A stretch of DNA of 40,327 nt from a virus. A program made the position numbers and the translations under genes. Location of the stretch: IMG/VR virus record IMGVR_UViG_3300031512_000004, positions 1-40,327 of that record. The stretch is one strand, 5' to 3'. The notes beneath the pieces were generated by a model. It did not search any database, had not been told where the DNA came from, and saw only the letters and a program-made list of their open reading frames with translations. Shown here one piece after another: positions 1 through 8,885 of this stretch; positions within the stretch are counted from its first letter, which is position 1; each line of letters begins with the position of its first letter.

Positions 1-855
1 CAAATACCTATTCCAGTTTTTTATGAATGGGATTTAGGCAGCGTTCTCCCTCATGTTTGTCCTTATATAGATTTTTTTGACAATACAATTTATGTCTTTA
101 CATCCTGCTGGGGAGGAGGAAACTTATACGGAATTGACTATAATACTGGAATTCTAAAAAAGTTTATTACAGGGTTTTATTTTGAAATGGCTTTTGGTGA
201 GAAATGTGAATCAGCTCCTCCAGTAATTCACAATGGAATTTTGTTTAGAAGAAGCGCTTTTTGGGTATTTAGGACAACTATTACAGGATATTTTGTATTT
301 CCTGTTTTATATCAAAATTATTTTGGAACTACAAATTTAGTTAATGTAGAACTATTACCTATAAATGTTGAGGTATCAAAGGTTTATCCTTATATTACTT
401 ATAACCCCTTTGAATATTGGTTACCAAGCGTTTCAGGGTCTTTAGTTCCCTTTAGTGGTGGTTTAGGGACAAAAATTTATACAATTGATTTTTCAGCTTT
501 TAGTTACACCAGCTTAACGGGAAATGATGAACGCATTGTGGACATTATGGAAATTCCATATATTGCATCAGGAATTGTAGAATCTGGTATAATTGATATA
601 GAAAATATGCGTTATATTGCAATTCCTGTTAATAAGAGTTTATATATCCAAGATATTGATTTAAATACAAGTCCTGCAGTTCTTAAGTACAGTAATAATC
701 TTATTTATCATGTTGAAACTTCTAATATTCCTCCAACACCATTTGTATTTATGAATGACTTAAGTACCTTTTACGAATTTGATAAGGAAATTTGGAGGAC
801 ATGTCCCAATCCTCCTGCCAAAATTCTGACAATTCGTGTGGATGATTTATTATGA
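1..855 (+). CDS. Phage structural protein, 5'-truncated (tail-associated)
   Basis: The reading frame is open from the first base of the window, so the N-terminus is missing and the ATG at 187 is internal. The visible 284 residues are rich in Tyr, Phe, Ile and Asn, have no transmembrane segment, and show short blade-like stretches such as NTIYVFTSCWGGGNLYGIDY that recall beta-propeller repeats. No family is recognised. Its stop overlaps the next start as ATGA. A tail or baseplate structural role is inferred from the tail-fibre genes directly downstream. Confidence 0.7.
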   Translation, partial: QIPIPVFYEWDLGSVLPHVCPYIDFFDNTIYVFTSCWGGGNLYGIDYNTGILKKFITGFYFEMAFGEKCESAPPVIHNGILFRRSAFWVFRTTITGYFVFPVLYQNYFGTTNLVNVELLPINVEVSKVYPYITYNPFEYWLPSVSGSLVPFSGGLGTKIYTIDFSAFSYTSLTGNDERIVDIMEIPYIASGIVESGIIDIENMRYIAIPVNKSLYIQDIDLNTSPAVLKYSNNLIYHVETSNIPPTPFVFMNDLSTFYEFDKEIWRTCPNPPAKILTIRVDDLL

Positions 856-2150
856 ATTTTGAACGATTTTTTTATGAGGTTCTTGATAATGTAAGAAGGT
901 ATATTGAGTCTCGACCCCTTCATTTAGGCGGTTCAAGTGGAGAGGCTGGAGGTGAAGGCTCTAGACCTGGGGGTTATATAGGCTATCTACCTCAAACAAG
1001 GGTAGCTTATGACACTAGCGAGGCAGCTACACCAACAACTTCTGGTTCGCCTTCTCTCTTAGATAATTTAAATCACATTCGCTATCGAATTGGCAACCTT
1101 GAAACAGCATTAACATATTCTGGTTTGACAATTCAAGAAGAGGGCGCGGTTATTGCCAATGATGTTCGTTTAATGAATTTTATCGGAGCAGTTGCAGTTG
1201 AACCTATTGGTAATAGCGGAGTTAATATTTTTATTACAACATCTGGTTTAGAAAATAATGTTATCATTCCCTCTGGCATTTGTAATGTAAATTTATCTAG
1301 TCAAATTGATGGTTCTAGAACTATTTTTTCTCTACCTCATAGCATTTTACAAAATAGTTTACAAGTTTTTCTTAATGGGTTGCAACAAACTCCAACTAGT
1401 GTTAGTTCAAATAGTTTTCAATTAGACTTTGCTCCTCAAACTGGTGATATTCTCTTTGTAAATTATGATGTTGGGGTTAGTGTCCCATTAGCAATTCCTA
1501 TTAGTCATGGTTCATTATCCAATCTAGATGCAGATGACCATATTCAATATCTTAATTATGAACGGGCAATAAATTATTTTTATACAAAAGATGAGGTTAA
1601 TTCTTTAGTTGCTCCAATTACAATTTTTTCTGGGCTACTGCCTGGGCAATTGGGCAGCCTTATTGTTGGGAACGGCAGTGGTTTTAGTAAGCTGTATCAT
1701 CCAGCAAGTGGCAATCTAATTTTAGTAACTGACTTGACTGAGCCTCTAGGGATGCGTTGGGCAAATCTAGACGCGATTAGCTTTACTAAACAGATTAGGC
1801 AACAAATTGTTTTTACAATCGCGGGAAATAACTTATATAATATTGAGGTGAAGCCAATTAGAATTTATCTTCATCAAGTAGGTAATAATCCTAAAATTGA
1901 GGAAATCTTATGTTATGTAAATACCCCGCCAAGCACAAATAATTTAAGATTGAAAATCTTGAAAAATGGTTCAAATATTCTTACTACGCCCAATTATATT
2001 GAAATCCCAGTTGGACAAAAAATAAAAACTATAAACACGGGATTTAATGATTCAATTACTTACAATGATTACTTTCAACTTGAGATTTCTCAAGGCGATA
2101 TAACAGCGAGTGATTTAACAGTTCATATTCGTATTGTTTCGGAGGTTTAA
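852..2150 (+). CDS. Tail fibre-like structural protein
   Basis: This 432-residue protein overlaps the preceding stop by 4 bases (ATGA). After a Gly-rich N-terminal linker (about residues 20-45), residues about 218-235 carry HGSLSNLDADDHIQYL, a motif common in phage tail fibre and receptor-binding proteins. The C-terminal 120 residues look beta-rich. No enzymatic motif is visible. It lies between other tail-type genes, so a fibre or adhesin subunit is the most economical reading. Exact position in the virion cannot be told from sequence alone. Confidence 0.7.
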   Translation: MNFERFFYEVLDNVRRYIESRPLHLGGSSGEAGGEGSRPGGYIGYLPQTRVAYDTSEAATPTTSGSPSLLDNLNHIRYRIGNLETALTYSGLTIQEEGAVIANDVRLMNFIGAVAVEPIGNSGVNIFITTSGLENNVIIPSGICNVNLSSQIDGSRTIFSLPHSILQNSLQVFLNGLQQTPTSVSSNSFQLDFAPQTGDILFVNYDVGVSVPLAIPISHGSLSNLDADDHIQYLNYERAINYFYTKDEVNSLVAPITIFSGLLPGQLGSLIVGNGSGFSKLYHPASGNLILVTDLTEPLGMRWANLDAISFTKQIRQQIVFTIAGNNLYNIEVKPIRIYLHQVGNNPKIEEILCYVNTPPSTNNLRLKILKNGSNILTTPNYIEIPVGQKIKTINTGFNDSITYNDYFQLEISQGDITASDLTVHIRIVSEV

Positions 2151-2151
2151 A

Positions 2152-3150
2152 ATGGCTTTATTATTTGCCACTGGATTTGAGACTAATAGTGCTTTATTCA
2201 ATTATTTTGACGCCGTAGATACTAGATATTCTTTATCTTCTTATAGAAGAAATGGTAATTATGCTCTTCGGGGAATTTATGGAGGTGGGGACGTAACAAA
2301 AAGAATTCCCGGGGGGGTATCAACTGCTATATCTGGAATAGCATTCTATACAAGTAGTCTTCCTTACGACCATTATTTTTTGGGTTTCGCTAATTCAGCG
2401 AATAATATGAATGTAGAATTACGTATAGATACTTTGGGTTTGCTTTATGTGCCTATTAGGCAAGGAGCTGCATATTATTATACAAATATTTATATTTCTA
2501 TTAATACTTGGTATTATGTTGAGATGAAGGCTTATTGTGCTTCATCTGGAGGATATGTTATCGTAAGACTAAATGGGGTAGAAATTTTAAATGTTTCTGG
2601 GATAAATACTGCCTATAGTAGTGGTAATCCAAACACTGAAAGAGTTAAAATTAGGGGTCATGACGGGTTTTTTTTCGATGATTGGTATATTTGTGATAAT
2701 TCAGGCACGAAAAATAATGACTTTCTAGGAGATATAAAAGTATTATCCTATACCCCATCAAGAAATGGTTCGCGTATTGATTTTACACCTGTAGGGGCTA
2801 CCTCAAATTACCAAGCCGTAAATGAAACTTTGCAAAATAGTGATACAAATTATGTTACCCAAAGCGGAATTGGGATGTACGATTTATATGGGTTTACAGC
2901 ACCTAGTATAAGTGGTTCTTTACTTGGTATTCAACAAACTGTTACAGCAAGAAAAGATGACTCAGGAACTAGATTTATTAAATTAATCGGCTCTTATGGT
3001 AGTAATAATGCAGAATCTAGTTCTATTTCTTTATTAGATACTTATAGAACATATTTTAATATTTATGAATCTAGAATTGGAACTAATGAAGATTGGTCTT
3101 TTAATGATTTAAATTCAGCCGAATTTGGATTTAAGATAGTAGAGTCATAA
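2152..3150 (+). CDS. Structural protein with concanavalin/LamG-like fold (predicted)
   Basis: The ATG at 2152 is chosen over an upstream in-frame TTG at 2134 because GGAGGTTT lies just before it. The 332-residue product begins MALLFATGFET, and the first 190 residues alternate short beta-strand-like segments (INTWYYVEMKAY, GGYVIVRLNGVEILN, FFFDDWYICDNSG). That pattern is typical of jelly-roll LamG/concanavalin-like domains in phage structural proteins. The remainder is Ser/Asn-rich and beta-prone. A carbohydrate-facing or decoration role is inferred from fold style and neighbours; no catalytic residues are evident. Confidence 0.6.
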   Translation: MALLFATGFETNSALFNYFDAVDTRYSLSSYRRNGNYALRGIYGGGDVTKRIPGGVSTAISGIAFYTSSLPYDHYFLGFANSANNMNVELRIDTLGLLYVPIRQGAAYYYTNIYISINTWYYVEMKAYCASSGGYVIVRLNGVEILNVSGINTAYSSGNPNTERVKIRGHDGFFFDDWYICDNSGTKNNDFLGDIKVLSYTPSRNGSRIDFTPVGATSNYQAVNETLQNSDTNYVTQSGIGMYDLYGFTAPSISGSLLGIQQTVTARKDDSGTRFIKLIGSYGSNNAESSSISLLDTYRTYFNIYESRIGTNEDWSFNDLNSAEFGFKIVES

Positions 3151-3443
3151 TGCCAATTAGAGTTACACAAGTTACATTAGATAATATAATTCGCGGTATT
3201 CCGAAGTCGCGAGTTACCCAAGTTACGCTGGATAACGTGATTCGCGGTATTCCGAAGTCGCGAGTTACCCAAGTTACGCTGGATAACGTGATTCGCGGTA
3301 TTCCGAATTCACGAGTTACCCAAGTTACGCTGGATTTAGTTATTGCTGAGCCTAGACCAGTGAGAGTTACTCAAATAACTGCTGATATAATCATGGCTAA
3401 TCCTAAAATAGGACAATATGATTATACTGTTCAGGTTATCTAG
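3150..3443 (+). CDS. Small repeat protein, five 17-residue RVTQVTLD units
   Basis: A 97-residue protein built almost entirely of five tandem 17-residue units, with three leading residues and a nine-residue tail. Consensus of units 1-3 is RVTQVTLDNVIRGIPKS; units 4 and 5 have diverged (RVTQVTLDLVIAEPRPV, RVTQITADIIMANPKIG). RVTQ-type segments also occur singly in other phage structural proteins, from memory. The start overlaps the previous stop by one base. Function is unknown; beta-solenoid or fibre-linker use is a guess from periodicity. Confidence 0.75.
   Translation: MPIRVTQVTLDNIIRGIPKSRVTQVTLDNVIRGIPKSRVTQVTLDNVIRGIPNSRVTQVTLDLVIAEPRPVRVTQITADIIMANPKIGQYDYTVQVI
3159..3413 (+). repeat. 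Five tandem 51-bp coding repeats
   Basis: Units start at 3159, 3210, 3261, 3312 and 3363. Units 2 and 3 are identical except for their last six bases, and unit 4 shares their first 24 bases. Unit 1 differs from unit 2 mostly at silent positions, pointing to recent duplication of units 2-4 alongside older units 1 and 5. Confidence 0.9.
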
Positions 3444-3460
3444 ACTACAAGGAGGATAAC

Positions 3461-3820
3461 ATGTTGCTGCTTGAAAATGCACGAAAATTTTTTACGCCAA
3501 TTAAGCTATTTTCATTTATAATTATAATGATGGCAATAATTAATGGGTTTGAAATACGTTTTACTTCTATAAACGAATACAATTTTTTGGTTAATTTTCT
3601 TATTAGGATTCTGCTATTTAATGCCGCATTCTTTGGAATTTTCGGTAACGGAAATACAACCAGGCTGCGGACTACAATAGTTTCTTTGCCATTTATCTAT
3701 TTTGGTATCTATTATTTATTGCTATTTTTCCAAGAAGTTATAATTTTATACTTCCTAAATGCCATAATATTCATAATTTTAGGCGTGTGGATTTTACTTT
3801 TTGGAGATTATTATGAATGA
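3461..3820 (+). CDS. Integral membrane protein (holin candidate)
   Basis: A 119-residue, very hydrophobic protein with about four predicted membrane spans (residues about 14-29, 43-62, 72-90, 93-115) and almost no soluble domain. It starts after a strong AAGGAGGATAAC site. Size and topology fit a holin, and lysis genes follow 2.5 kb downstream, but four-span phage membrane proteins are diverse. No signature sequence proves the role. Confidence 0.6.
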   Translation: MLLLENARKFFTPIKLFSFIIIMMAIINGFEIRFTSINEYNFLVNFLIRILLFNAAFFGIFGNGNTTRLRTTIVSLPFIYFGIYYLLLFFQEVIILYFLNAIIFIILGVWILLFGDYYE

Positions 3821-4169
3821 ACAAATCATTGCTGCTTTAATTGCCGCTATTGTAGGATTTATAACAAATGTTGTCATAAAGAAAATAGAAAAAGAAAAGC
3901 CTAAAGAGGAAAAAGATAAAACTGCTATTGAGACAGCGGAGAAATCATTAAGAATTATGAAAGAAACGCTTCTTGTCCTAGAAGAAAAAAATAAAAAACT
4001 AGAAGATAAAATATTGCAATATGAAGATAATAAACAATTAGTTAATATGTTATATTCAATAATTTATGATATTTTACAATCTCCCGAAATTATTATCCCG
4101 CCTGAAAAGAGAAAGGAGATAGAAACTAGTATTCAGCGAGGATGGAAAAATGCCAAGACGGAAAATTAA
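3813..4169 (+). CDS. Membrane-anchored coiled-coil protein
   Basis: The ATG at 3813 follows TTGGAGATT; an in-frame TTG at 3801 is less likely. The 118-residue product has an N-terminal membrane segment (about residues 4-23, IIAALIAAIVGFITNVVIKK) followed by a charged Lys/Glu helix, a probable coiled coil (about residues 25-80). It overlaps the 3' end of the preceding membrane protein gene, suggesting co-translation. A lysis-accessory or structural anchor role is possible; no family is recognised. Confidence 0.6.
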   Translation: MNEQIIAALIAAIVGFITNVVIKKIEKEKPKEEKDKTAIETAEKSLRIMKETLLVLEEKNKKLEDKILQYEDNKQLVNMLYSIIYDILQSPEIIIPPEKRKEIETSIQRGWKNAKTEN

Positions 4170-5538
4170 ACCAAACTTAGATGTAGATATTACTTGGGAT
4201 GATGTCCAAAATAAACCTTCTACCTTCCCACCCAGTTCTCACAATCACGATGATAGATATTACACAGAAACAGAGCTGCAGACATCTGGTCAAAGTCAGG
4301 TGCATTGGGGTAATGTAAGCAATAAGCCATCTCTAATTACGGGTTCGGGGACAGCTAATACCATTCCCAAATTCACTGGGACGAATGCGATTGGCAATTC
4401 AACTTTAACGGAGTCAGCAGTTTCGGGTCATATATCAAGCACTTCTAATCCGCACAACACGACGGCAAGCCAAGTTGGATTGGGTAACGTTACCAATGAC
4501 GCTCAGTTAAAGCGTGCTGCAAACGATTTTACAACATTTACCGAGAAATCTACTCCCGCTGATGCTGATGTTACGCTGATTGAAGATAGCGCAGCGAGTT
4601 ATGCGAAGAAAAAGTTGACCTGGTCTAACATCAAAGCAACGCTAAAAACATATTTTGATAGTTTGTACGCAACGCTAAGCCATACACATACTAATATGAT
4701 AACGGGTTCAGGGACTAGCAATTATCTTCCGAAATTTACAGGTACTTACACTATTGGAAATAGCACAATCTCAGAATCGAATTTTTTATCTGCTAATAGA
4801 ACTTATTATGTAGCTACAACGGGTAGTGATAGTAATGATGGTTTATCCCCTAGTACACCTTTCGCGACAATCCAAAAAGCAGTTAACGTAATAAGTACGC
4901 TACATCTAAACGGATATACAGTAACAATCCAAATAGCGGATGGAACATACAATGTATCTTCGATAACTTTAAAAAATCCTGCTTCAGGCTTTGGTGTGGC
5001 AGGACAATTAATCATAAATGGTAATTCTACCACTCCGACTAATGTTGTTATAAATGGTACAGGTGATACTTTTTCTGCTACACAATTAAATTGTGTGTGG
5101 AGACTTCAAAATTTCAAAGTTACCTCTACCGCACGTTGCATTATGGCTATGCAATCGGGATTGCAAATACGAAGGATTGATTTTGGGACCTCCTCATCAA
5201 ATTATCATTTAGTATCTATTTATAATGCTTTCGTGGATATTATTGAAAACTATACAATAAGTGGTAGTGCGGTAGGTCATTATTATATAGCTTATAGCGG
5301 AGTCTTAAGATTCTTTGGCTCATATACTTGTACTATAAGTGGCACACCAAATTTTTCTGAGGCATTCTTGTATGCTATTTTTGGTGGTAATGCTTTACTC
5401 TGGTCAGTTACTTATAGTGGAAGTGCAACAGGATATAAGTACAAAGTAGAAAGCAATTCGGCGGTGCGTTGCAATGCAACATTGCCTGGTAGCATAGCAG
5501 GTATAACATCTACAGGAGGTCAATTCATAGCTTCATAA
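4150..5538 (+). CDS. Tail fibre/tailspike with pectin-lyase-like beta-helix segment
   Basis: A 462-residue protein. The N-terminal part carries the tail-fibre motif SSHNHDDRYYTETEL (about residues 29-43) and two copies of a GSGT-x-N-x-(I/L)PKFTGT-x-x-IGNST unit (about 63 and 183), a common phage fibre repeat. From about residue 216 the sequence TYYVATTGSDSNDG...TIQKAV matches the entry of right-handed beta-helix (pectate-lyase-like) tailspike domains. It probably binds or depolymerises a host surface glycan; no specific enzyme class can be assigned. It is followed closely by a tail assembly chaperone gene, the classic pairing for a receptor-binding fibre. Confidence 0.8.
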   Translation: MPRRKIKPNLDVDITWDDVQNKPSTFPPSSHNHDDRYYTETELQTSGQSQVHWGNVSNKPSLITGSGTANTIPKFTGTNAIGNSTLTESAVSGHISSTSNPHNTTASQVGLGNVTNDAQLKRAANDFTTFTEKSTPADADVTLIEDSAASYAKKKLTWSNIKATLKTYFDSLYATLSHTHTNMITGSGTSNYLPKFTGTYTIGNSTISESNFLSANRTYYVATTGSDSNDGLSPSTPFATIQKAVNVISTLHLNGYTVTIQIADGTYNVSSITLKNPASGFGVAGQLIINGNSTTPTNVVINGTGDTFSATQLNCVWRLQNFKVTSTARCIMAMQSGLQIRRIDFGTSSSNYHLVSIYNAFVDIIENYTISGSAVGHYYIAYSGVLRFFGSYTCTISGTPNFSEAFLYAIFGGNALLWSVTYSGSATGYKYKVESNSAVRCNATLPGSIAGITSTGGQFIAS

Positions 5539-5547
5539 GGAGGAATT

Positions 5548-5994
5548 ATGAAAATATATAAGCAAGGAAAAACAATCATAGCAACTGAAACCTATAATGA
5601 TATAACGTTTAGGTTTGACATACCACAAAGCGAATTACCTACTAATTGGTATCAATTTCTTCAAAATAAACTTCAGGAAGCAATAACGGCAAAAAAGACA
5701 GAATTGCACTCACCAAAATCGGATGAGTATGGAACAACATTGCCAATTGAACCACATTTGTTAACTAAAATCACATGGATAAGACAATATAGGAATAAAC
5801 TTCTAAAAGATAGTGATTTCGTTATGCTTCCTGATGTGGTTGTTACCAATAAAACTGCATGGCAAACCTATCGACAGCAATTGAGGGACTTGCCGAGGAC
5901 GTGGAATTTGGACGACAAACCAAATATTGATTTGAGTAATATTTACAGTTTCGATGACGTAGCAACATTGCCATTTCCGAAACCACCCGAATAG
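5548..5994 (+). CDS. Phage tail fibre assembly chaperone (Phage_tail_APC-like)
   Basis: A 148-residue soluble protein starting after AAGGAGGAATT. Residues about 88-130 read RNKLLKDSDFVMLPD...TAWQTYRQQLRDLP and end in a Pro-rich tail (LPFPKPPE). This is the hallmark of the phage tail assembly chaperone family typified by R-x-x-LL-x-x-(S/T)D followed by W-x-x-YR-x-x-LRDLP. Members help fold or attach tail fibres and usually sit next to the fibre gene, as here. The first 85 residues are less conserved. Confidence 0.8.
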   Translation: MKIYKQGKTIIATETYNDITFRFDIPQSELPTNWYQFLQNKLQEAITAKKTELHSPKSDEYGTTLPIEPHLLTKITWIRQYRNKLLKDSDFVMLPDVVVTNKTAWQTYRQQLRDLPRTWNLDDKPNIDLSNIYSFDDVATLPFPKPPE

Positions 5995-6055
5995 GATGAT
6001 AATAAAACATGATAAAATTAAGTTACAAATAATTTTTGAATAGAGGAGGTATAAA

Positions 6056-6349
6056 ATGTCTGAATTTTTACTTTGGCTTGTTAGTGGCGGCTGTGTTATT
6101 ACAGCCTCATGGGCTTTAGAGCAACTAAATTGGTTTCAAAATTTAACTCCTCAACAAAAGAGATATTTGCAGTTTGGTTTAAGTGCTTTTCTAGGTCTGG
6201 GAGCTTTATTGGTTTCAAATTTTGTCCCTCAGGAAATTTTGCAAACTTTAGAACCGTATTTTCAAGTTTTAGCTTCTGTGTTCGGAATGATTTTCTTAAA
6301 TCAAGCTGCGCACAGTTTAGACCCTAATAGGAAAAAGACCTATGGTTAG
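6056..6349 (+). CDS. Small membrane protein, holin-like
   Basis: A 97-residue protein after a strong AGGAGGT site. It has two to three predicted membrane spans (about residues 4-21, 38-58, 66-84) and a charged C-terminus (DPNRKKTYG). It overlaps the start of the protease-lysozyme gene by eight bases. Position directly before the endolysin, small size and topology make it the better holin candidate of the two membrane proteins here, but this is inference from context. Confidence 0.6.
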   Translation: MSEFLLWLVSGGCVITASWALEQLNWFQNLTPQQKRYLQFGLSAFLGLGALLVSNFVPQEILQTLEPYFQVLASVFGMIFLNQAAHSLDPNRKKTYG

Positions 6350-8315
6350 AAAGTATATTAATCAGTTTAAACGAGCTTTTAAGAGCTTATCTAGGGAGGA
6401 AATTAAAGCTCTTAAAGAAGAACATGAGGACTCTTTTATTAGGAGCGGAGCTTTAGCAGTAGGCTATGATGATGAGGGATTAGTTATCTTTACGGATAAA
6501 GACATCCCTTATCTAAATAGTTATAGCCTTAGTAAAGTTAAAGTTATTAAAGTAGATTCATTTAAAGCCTATGATAGAACGGCTAGGATTCGACCTTTAC
6601 AGGGGAGTATTTCTATCGGGCATGAAAAAGTTACGGCGGGAACTCTTTCTCTAGTTGTACAGGAAAAAACTAGTGGTGAATTTTTACTTTTGTCAAATAA
6701 TCACGTATTTGCTAATACAAATAAAGCTCAAGTTGGAGATAGAATTTACCAACCTGGTAAATATGATGGAGGTACTGAAGTTGTAGGTACTTTGTATAAA
6801 TTTATCAAGTTGGAAAATGGTGCAACAGTTGATGCAGCCCTGGCTAAACCAACCGCTAAATATTTGACAGGGATATGGAATTTACTTCCCACAGTAAATG
6901 GGTGGAAAGACCCCTTAGTTGGGATGCTTGTAAAGAAATACGGGCGTTCTACAGATGCTACATTTGGTTCTGTTACTGCTATCGGAGTTACAGTTAATGT
7001 TGATTATGATGGGACAACGTATACATTAAAGGATTGCTTTATTTGTAAAATGGGGGGCGCCCCTGGAGATAGTGGCTCTCCAATTTTAGAACAGGGAAGT
7101 AATAAAGTAGTTGGCATTCTTTTTGCAGGTGGAGGGGGGTACATCGTAGGATGTAAAATCAGCAATATAATGAACCTTCTTAATATAGATATTCCATTTG
7201 ATAGACGAGAGGTTATTTTAGATATTTCTAAGTGGAATGGACGGATTTTAGATGTAAATAAAATGAAGGAAAACAATGTCATTGGGGTCATTATCAAATG
7301 TACCCAAGGAGATTATACTAAGGACTCTAAATTTGAAGAGTTTTGGCAAATTTTAAAGGATGCTAAGATACCTGTTAGCTGCTATATTTTCGTTGACCCT
7401 AAAGTAAGTGCTGAGGCTCATTTTGAGTTTTTTAAGAAATCATTTGGCGATAAAGTTCCAGATTTTCCAGTTGCTTTAGATTGTGAATTTGATAACGGAC
7501 AGTCCAAAGAAAAAATTACCTCCGTAATTCAGAAGCTGGCTCAACTGCTAGAGGAGTGGCTGAAGCAATATAATTTACACCCGCCTTTGATTTATACAAG
7601 AGGCTCGTGGTGGAATGCCTATGTTAATAGATGGTCTGGTTGGTCTAGATACGGGTTATGGGTAGCTAGATACGGAACTGATTTGCCCTGGTTCGGTGAG
7701 AAAGATTCTTATCGACCTTTAGATTGGACAAAGTGGGAGTTGTGGCAATTTTCCGCTGATGGTAACTTTGAAGGTAAATTATACGGCTTAGAGAGCAATC
7801 ATGTAGATAAAAATATTGCTACTGCCGAATTTAAACAAAAGTATCTATCTGGAACTCCCACACCCCCACCTTCAGAGCCTGAATATAAATATAGAGGAAC
7901 TGTTCTGGTTGATAACTTGCGAATCAGGAAAGCTCCAAGTATCGGTGCGCCTATTGTAGGATACCTGAGAAAAGGCGAAACTGCCGGGATTGAATCCATT
8001 GTTTTAGATGCTTCAGGCAATAAATGGGTAAAATTAGGTCTTGACAAATTTTCAGCTTTTGTGTATAATGGTAACAAGTATATAGAAGTGCATGGATTAG
8101 AAGATGAGCCGTCCAGCAGAAAAGGCGGAGTAGTTGTGAATATTTTAAATGTAAGAGATAAGCCTGTGGGCGCTGTAATAGGAAAACTTTATTACGGAAA
8201 TATTATTAGCATTTTGGAAGAGGTAAAAGTAGGTTCTGATATATGGATAAAAATTGGAGAGAGTAAATACTGTGCAATGCTATACAATGGTCAGAGATAT
8301 GTTCAATATGTTTAG
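6342..8315 (+). CDS. Trypsin-like protease - GH25 lysozyme - double SH3 fusion (endolysin)
   Basis: A 657-residue, three-part protein. Residues about 60-285 look like a chymotrypsin-fold protease: LLSNNHVF supplies His, ATVDAALA supplies Asp and GAPGDSGSPIL supplies the nucleophile Ser. Residues about 287-500 are GH25 lysozyme-like: VILDISKWNG, VIIKCTQGDYTKD, VALDCEF and a distal LWQFS match the muramidase barrel with its Asp/Glu pair. Two bacterial SH3 wall-binding repeats follow (about 518-580 and 595-655, NLRIRKAPS and ILNVRDKP). It should cut peptidoglycan between MurNAc and GlcNAc. The protease may trim the enzyme or a structural protein. No signal peptide is seen, so release would need a holin. 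Confidence 0.88.
   Translation: MVRKYINQFKRAFKSLSREEIKALKEEHEDSFIRSGALAVGYDDEGLVIFTDKDIPYLNSYSLSKVKVIKVDSFKAYDRTARIRPLQGSISIGHEKVTAGTLSLVVQEKTSGEFLLLSNNHVFANTNKAQVGDRIYQPGKYDGGTEVVGTLYKFIKLENGATVDAALAKPTAKYLTGIWNLLPTVNGWKDPLVGMLVKKYGRSTDATFGSVTAIGVTVNVDYDGTTYTLKDCFICKMGGAPGDSGSPILEQGSNKVVGILFAGGGGYIVGCKISNIMNLLNIDIPFDRREVILDISKWNGRILDVNKMKENNVIGVIIKCTQGDYTKDSKFEEFWQILKDAKIPVSCYIFVDPKVSAEAHFEFFKKSFGDKVPDFPVALDCEFDNGQSKEKITSVIQKLAQLLEEWLKQYNLHPPLIYTRGSWWNAYVNRWSGWSRYGLWVARYGTDLPWFGEKDSYRPLDWTKWELWQFSADGNFEGKLYGLESNHVDKNIATAEFKQKYLSGTPTPPPSEPEYKYRGTVLVDNLRIRKAPSIGAPIVGYLRKGETAGIESIVLDASGNKWVKLGLDKFSAFVYNGNKYIEVHGLEDEPSSRKGGVVVNILNVRDKPVGAVIGKLYYGNIISILEEVKVGSDIWIKIGESKYCAMLYNGQRYVQYV
8041..8069 (+). 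promoter_or_regulatory. Consensus sigma70/sigmaA promoter inside the endolysin gene
   Basis: TTGACA (8041-8046), 17-base spacer, TATAAT (8064-8069): a perfect match in both boxes, located within the first SH3 repeat of the lysin. It would start a transcript near 8076 serving the genes from 8329 onward, including the M23 peptidase and the Dam-type methylase. Confidence 0.7.
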
Positions 8316-8328
8316 GAGTAGGAGGAAG

Positions 8329-8601
8329 ATGGAAAGTTTATTAATTCTCTTATTAATATTTTTAACAGGTGTTATAGTTTACAGTTTCCATCTAACTTTT
8401 AGGAGACAAGAAATACTCTTAGATAGGGACTTGATTTCTTATCGGATTACTTATCTTAATCAAATCGGAGAGGAAAGGCACAAAATTATCTTAGCACGAA
8501 ATTTCTTCGAGGCTATAAGTGATTTCGAGGCTAAATATCCAGAGTGTGAGGTAATTAACTGTCAGGACTTAAAATCACTTCTTACAAAATCTAAAGAATA
8601 G
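8329..8601 (+). CDS. Small single-pass membrane protein
   Basis: The ATG at 8329 is chosen because GGAGTAGGAGG lies directly before it. The 90-residue product starts with a hydrophobic segment (about residues 3-20, LLILLLIFLTGVIVYSF), followed by a soluble, mixed-charge domain containing NFFEAISDFEAKYPECEV. It sits between the endolysin and peptidase genes, so a lysis-accessory role is possible, but no family is recognised. Confidence 0.55.
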   Translation: MESLLILLLIFLTGVIVYSFHLTFRRQEILLDRDLISYRITYLNQIGEERHKIILARNFFEAISDFEAKYPECEVINCQDLKSLLTKSKE

Positions 8602-8614
8602 AAAGGAGAATAAA

Positions 8615-8875
8615 ATGTTTAAAGCTGTGCTTGGAAATAAGGTTTTTACAGTTACTTGGGTTCATGATGTAGAACATCGACAAACAATGTGCTTTATTGA
8701 ATCTCCAAACGGACAAATCTATACGGGATTTGCAAGAGTACACCCAGAAGATAAATATGTTAAGGCTATTGGGCGAAAAGTTTCTCTAGCAAAAGCGCTT
8801 CAAAGTTTTACTTCTAATAAAAGTATTAGAAAATTTTTTTGGGATGAGTATAAAAAGCGCTGCAAACTAAATTAG
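8615..8875 (+). CDS. Hypothetical small basic protein
   Basis: An 86-residue soluble protein after GAAAGGAG. It contains aromatic and basic patches (TVTWVHDVEHRQTMCFIES, KSIRKFFWDEYKKRCKLN) and no recognisable domain. The gene lies in the lysis cluster immediately before the M23 peptidase gene, separated by 10 bases. Function is unknown. Confidence 0.55.
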   Translation: MFKAVLGNKVFTVTWVHDVEHRQTMCFIESPNGQIYTGFARVHPEDKYVKAIGRKVSLAKALQSFTSNKSIRKFFWDEYKKRCKLN

Positions 8876-8885
8876 GGGTATTTCG

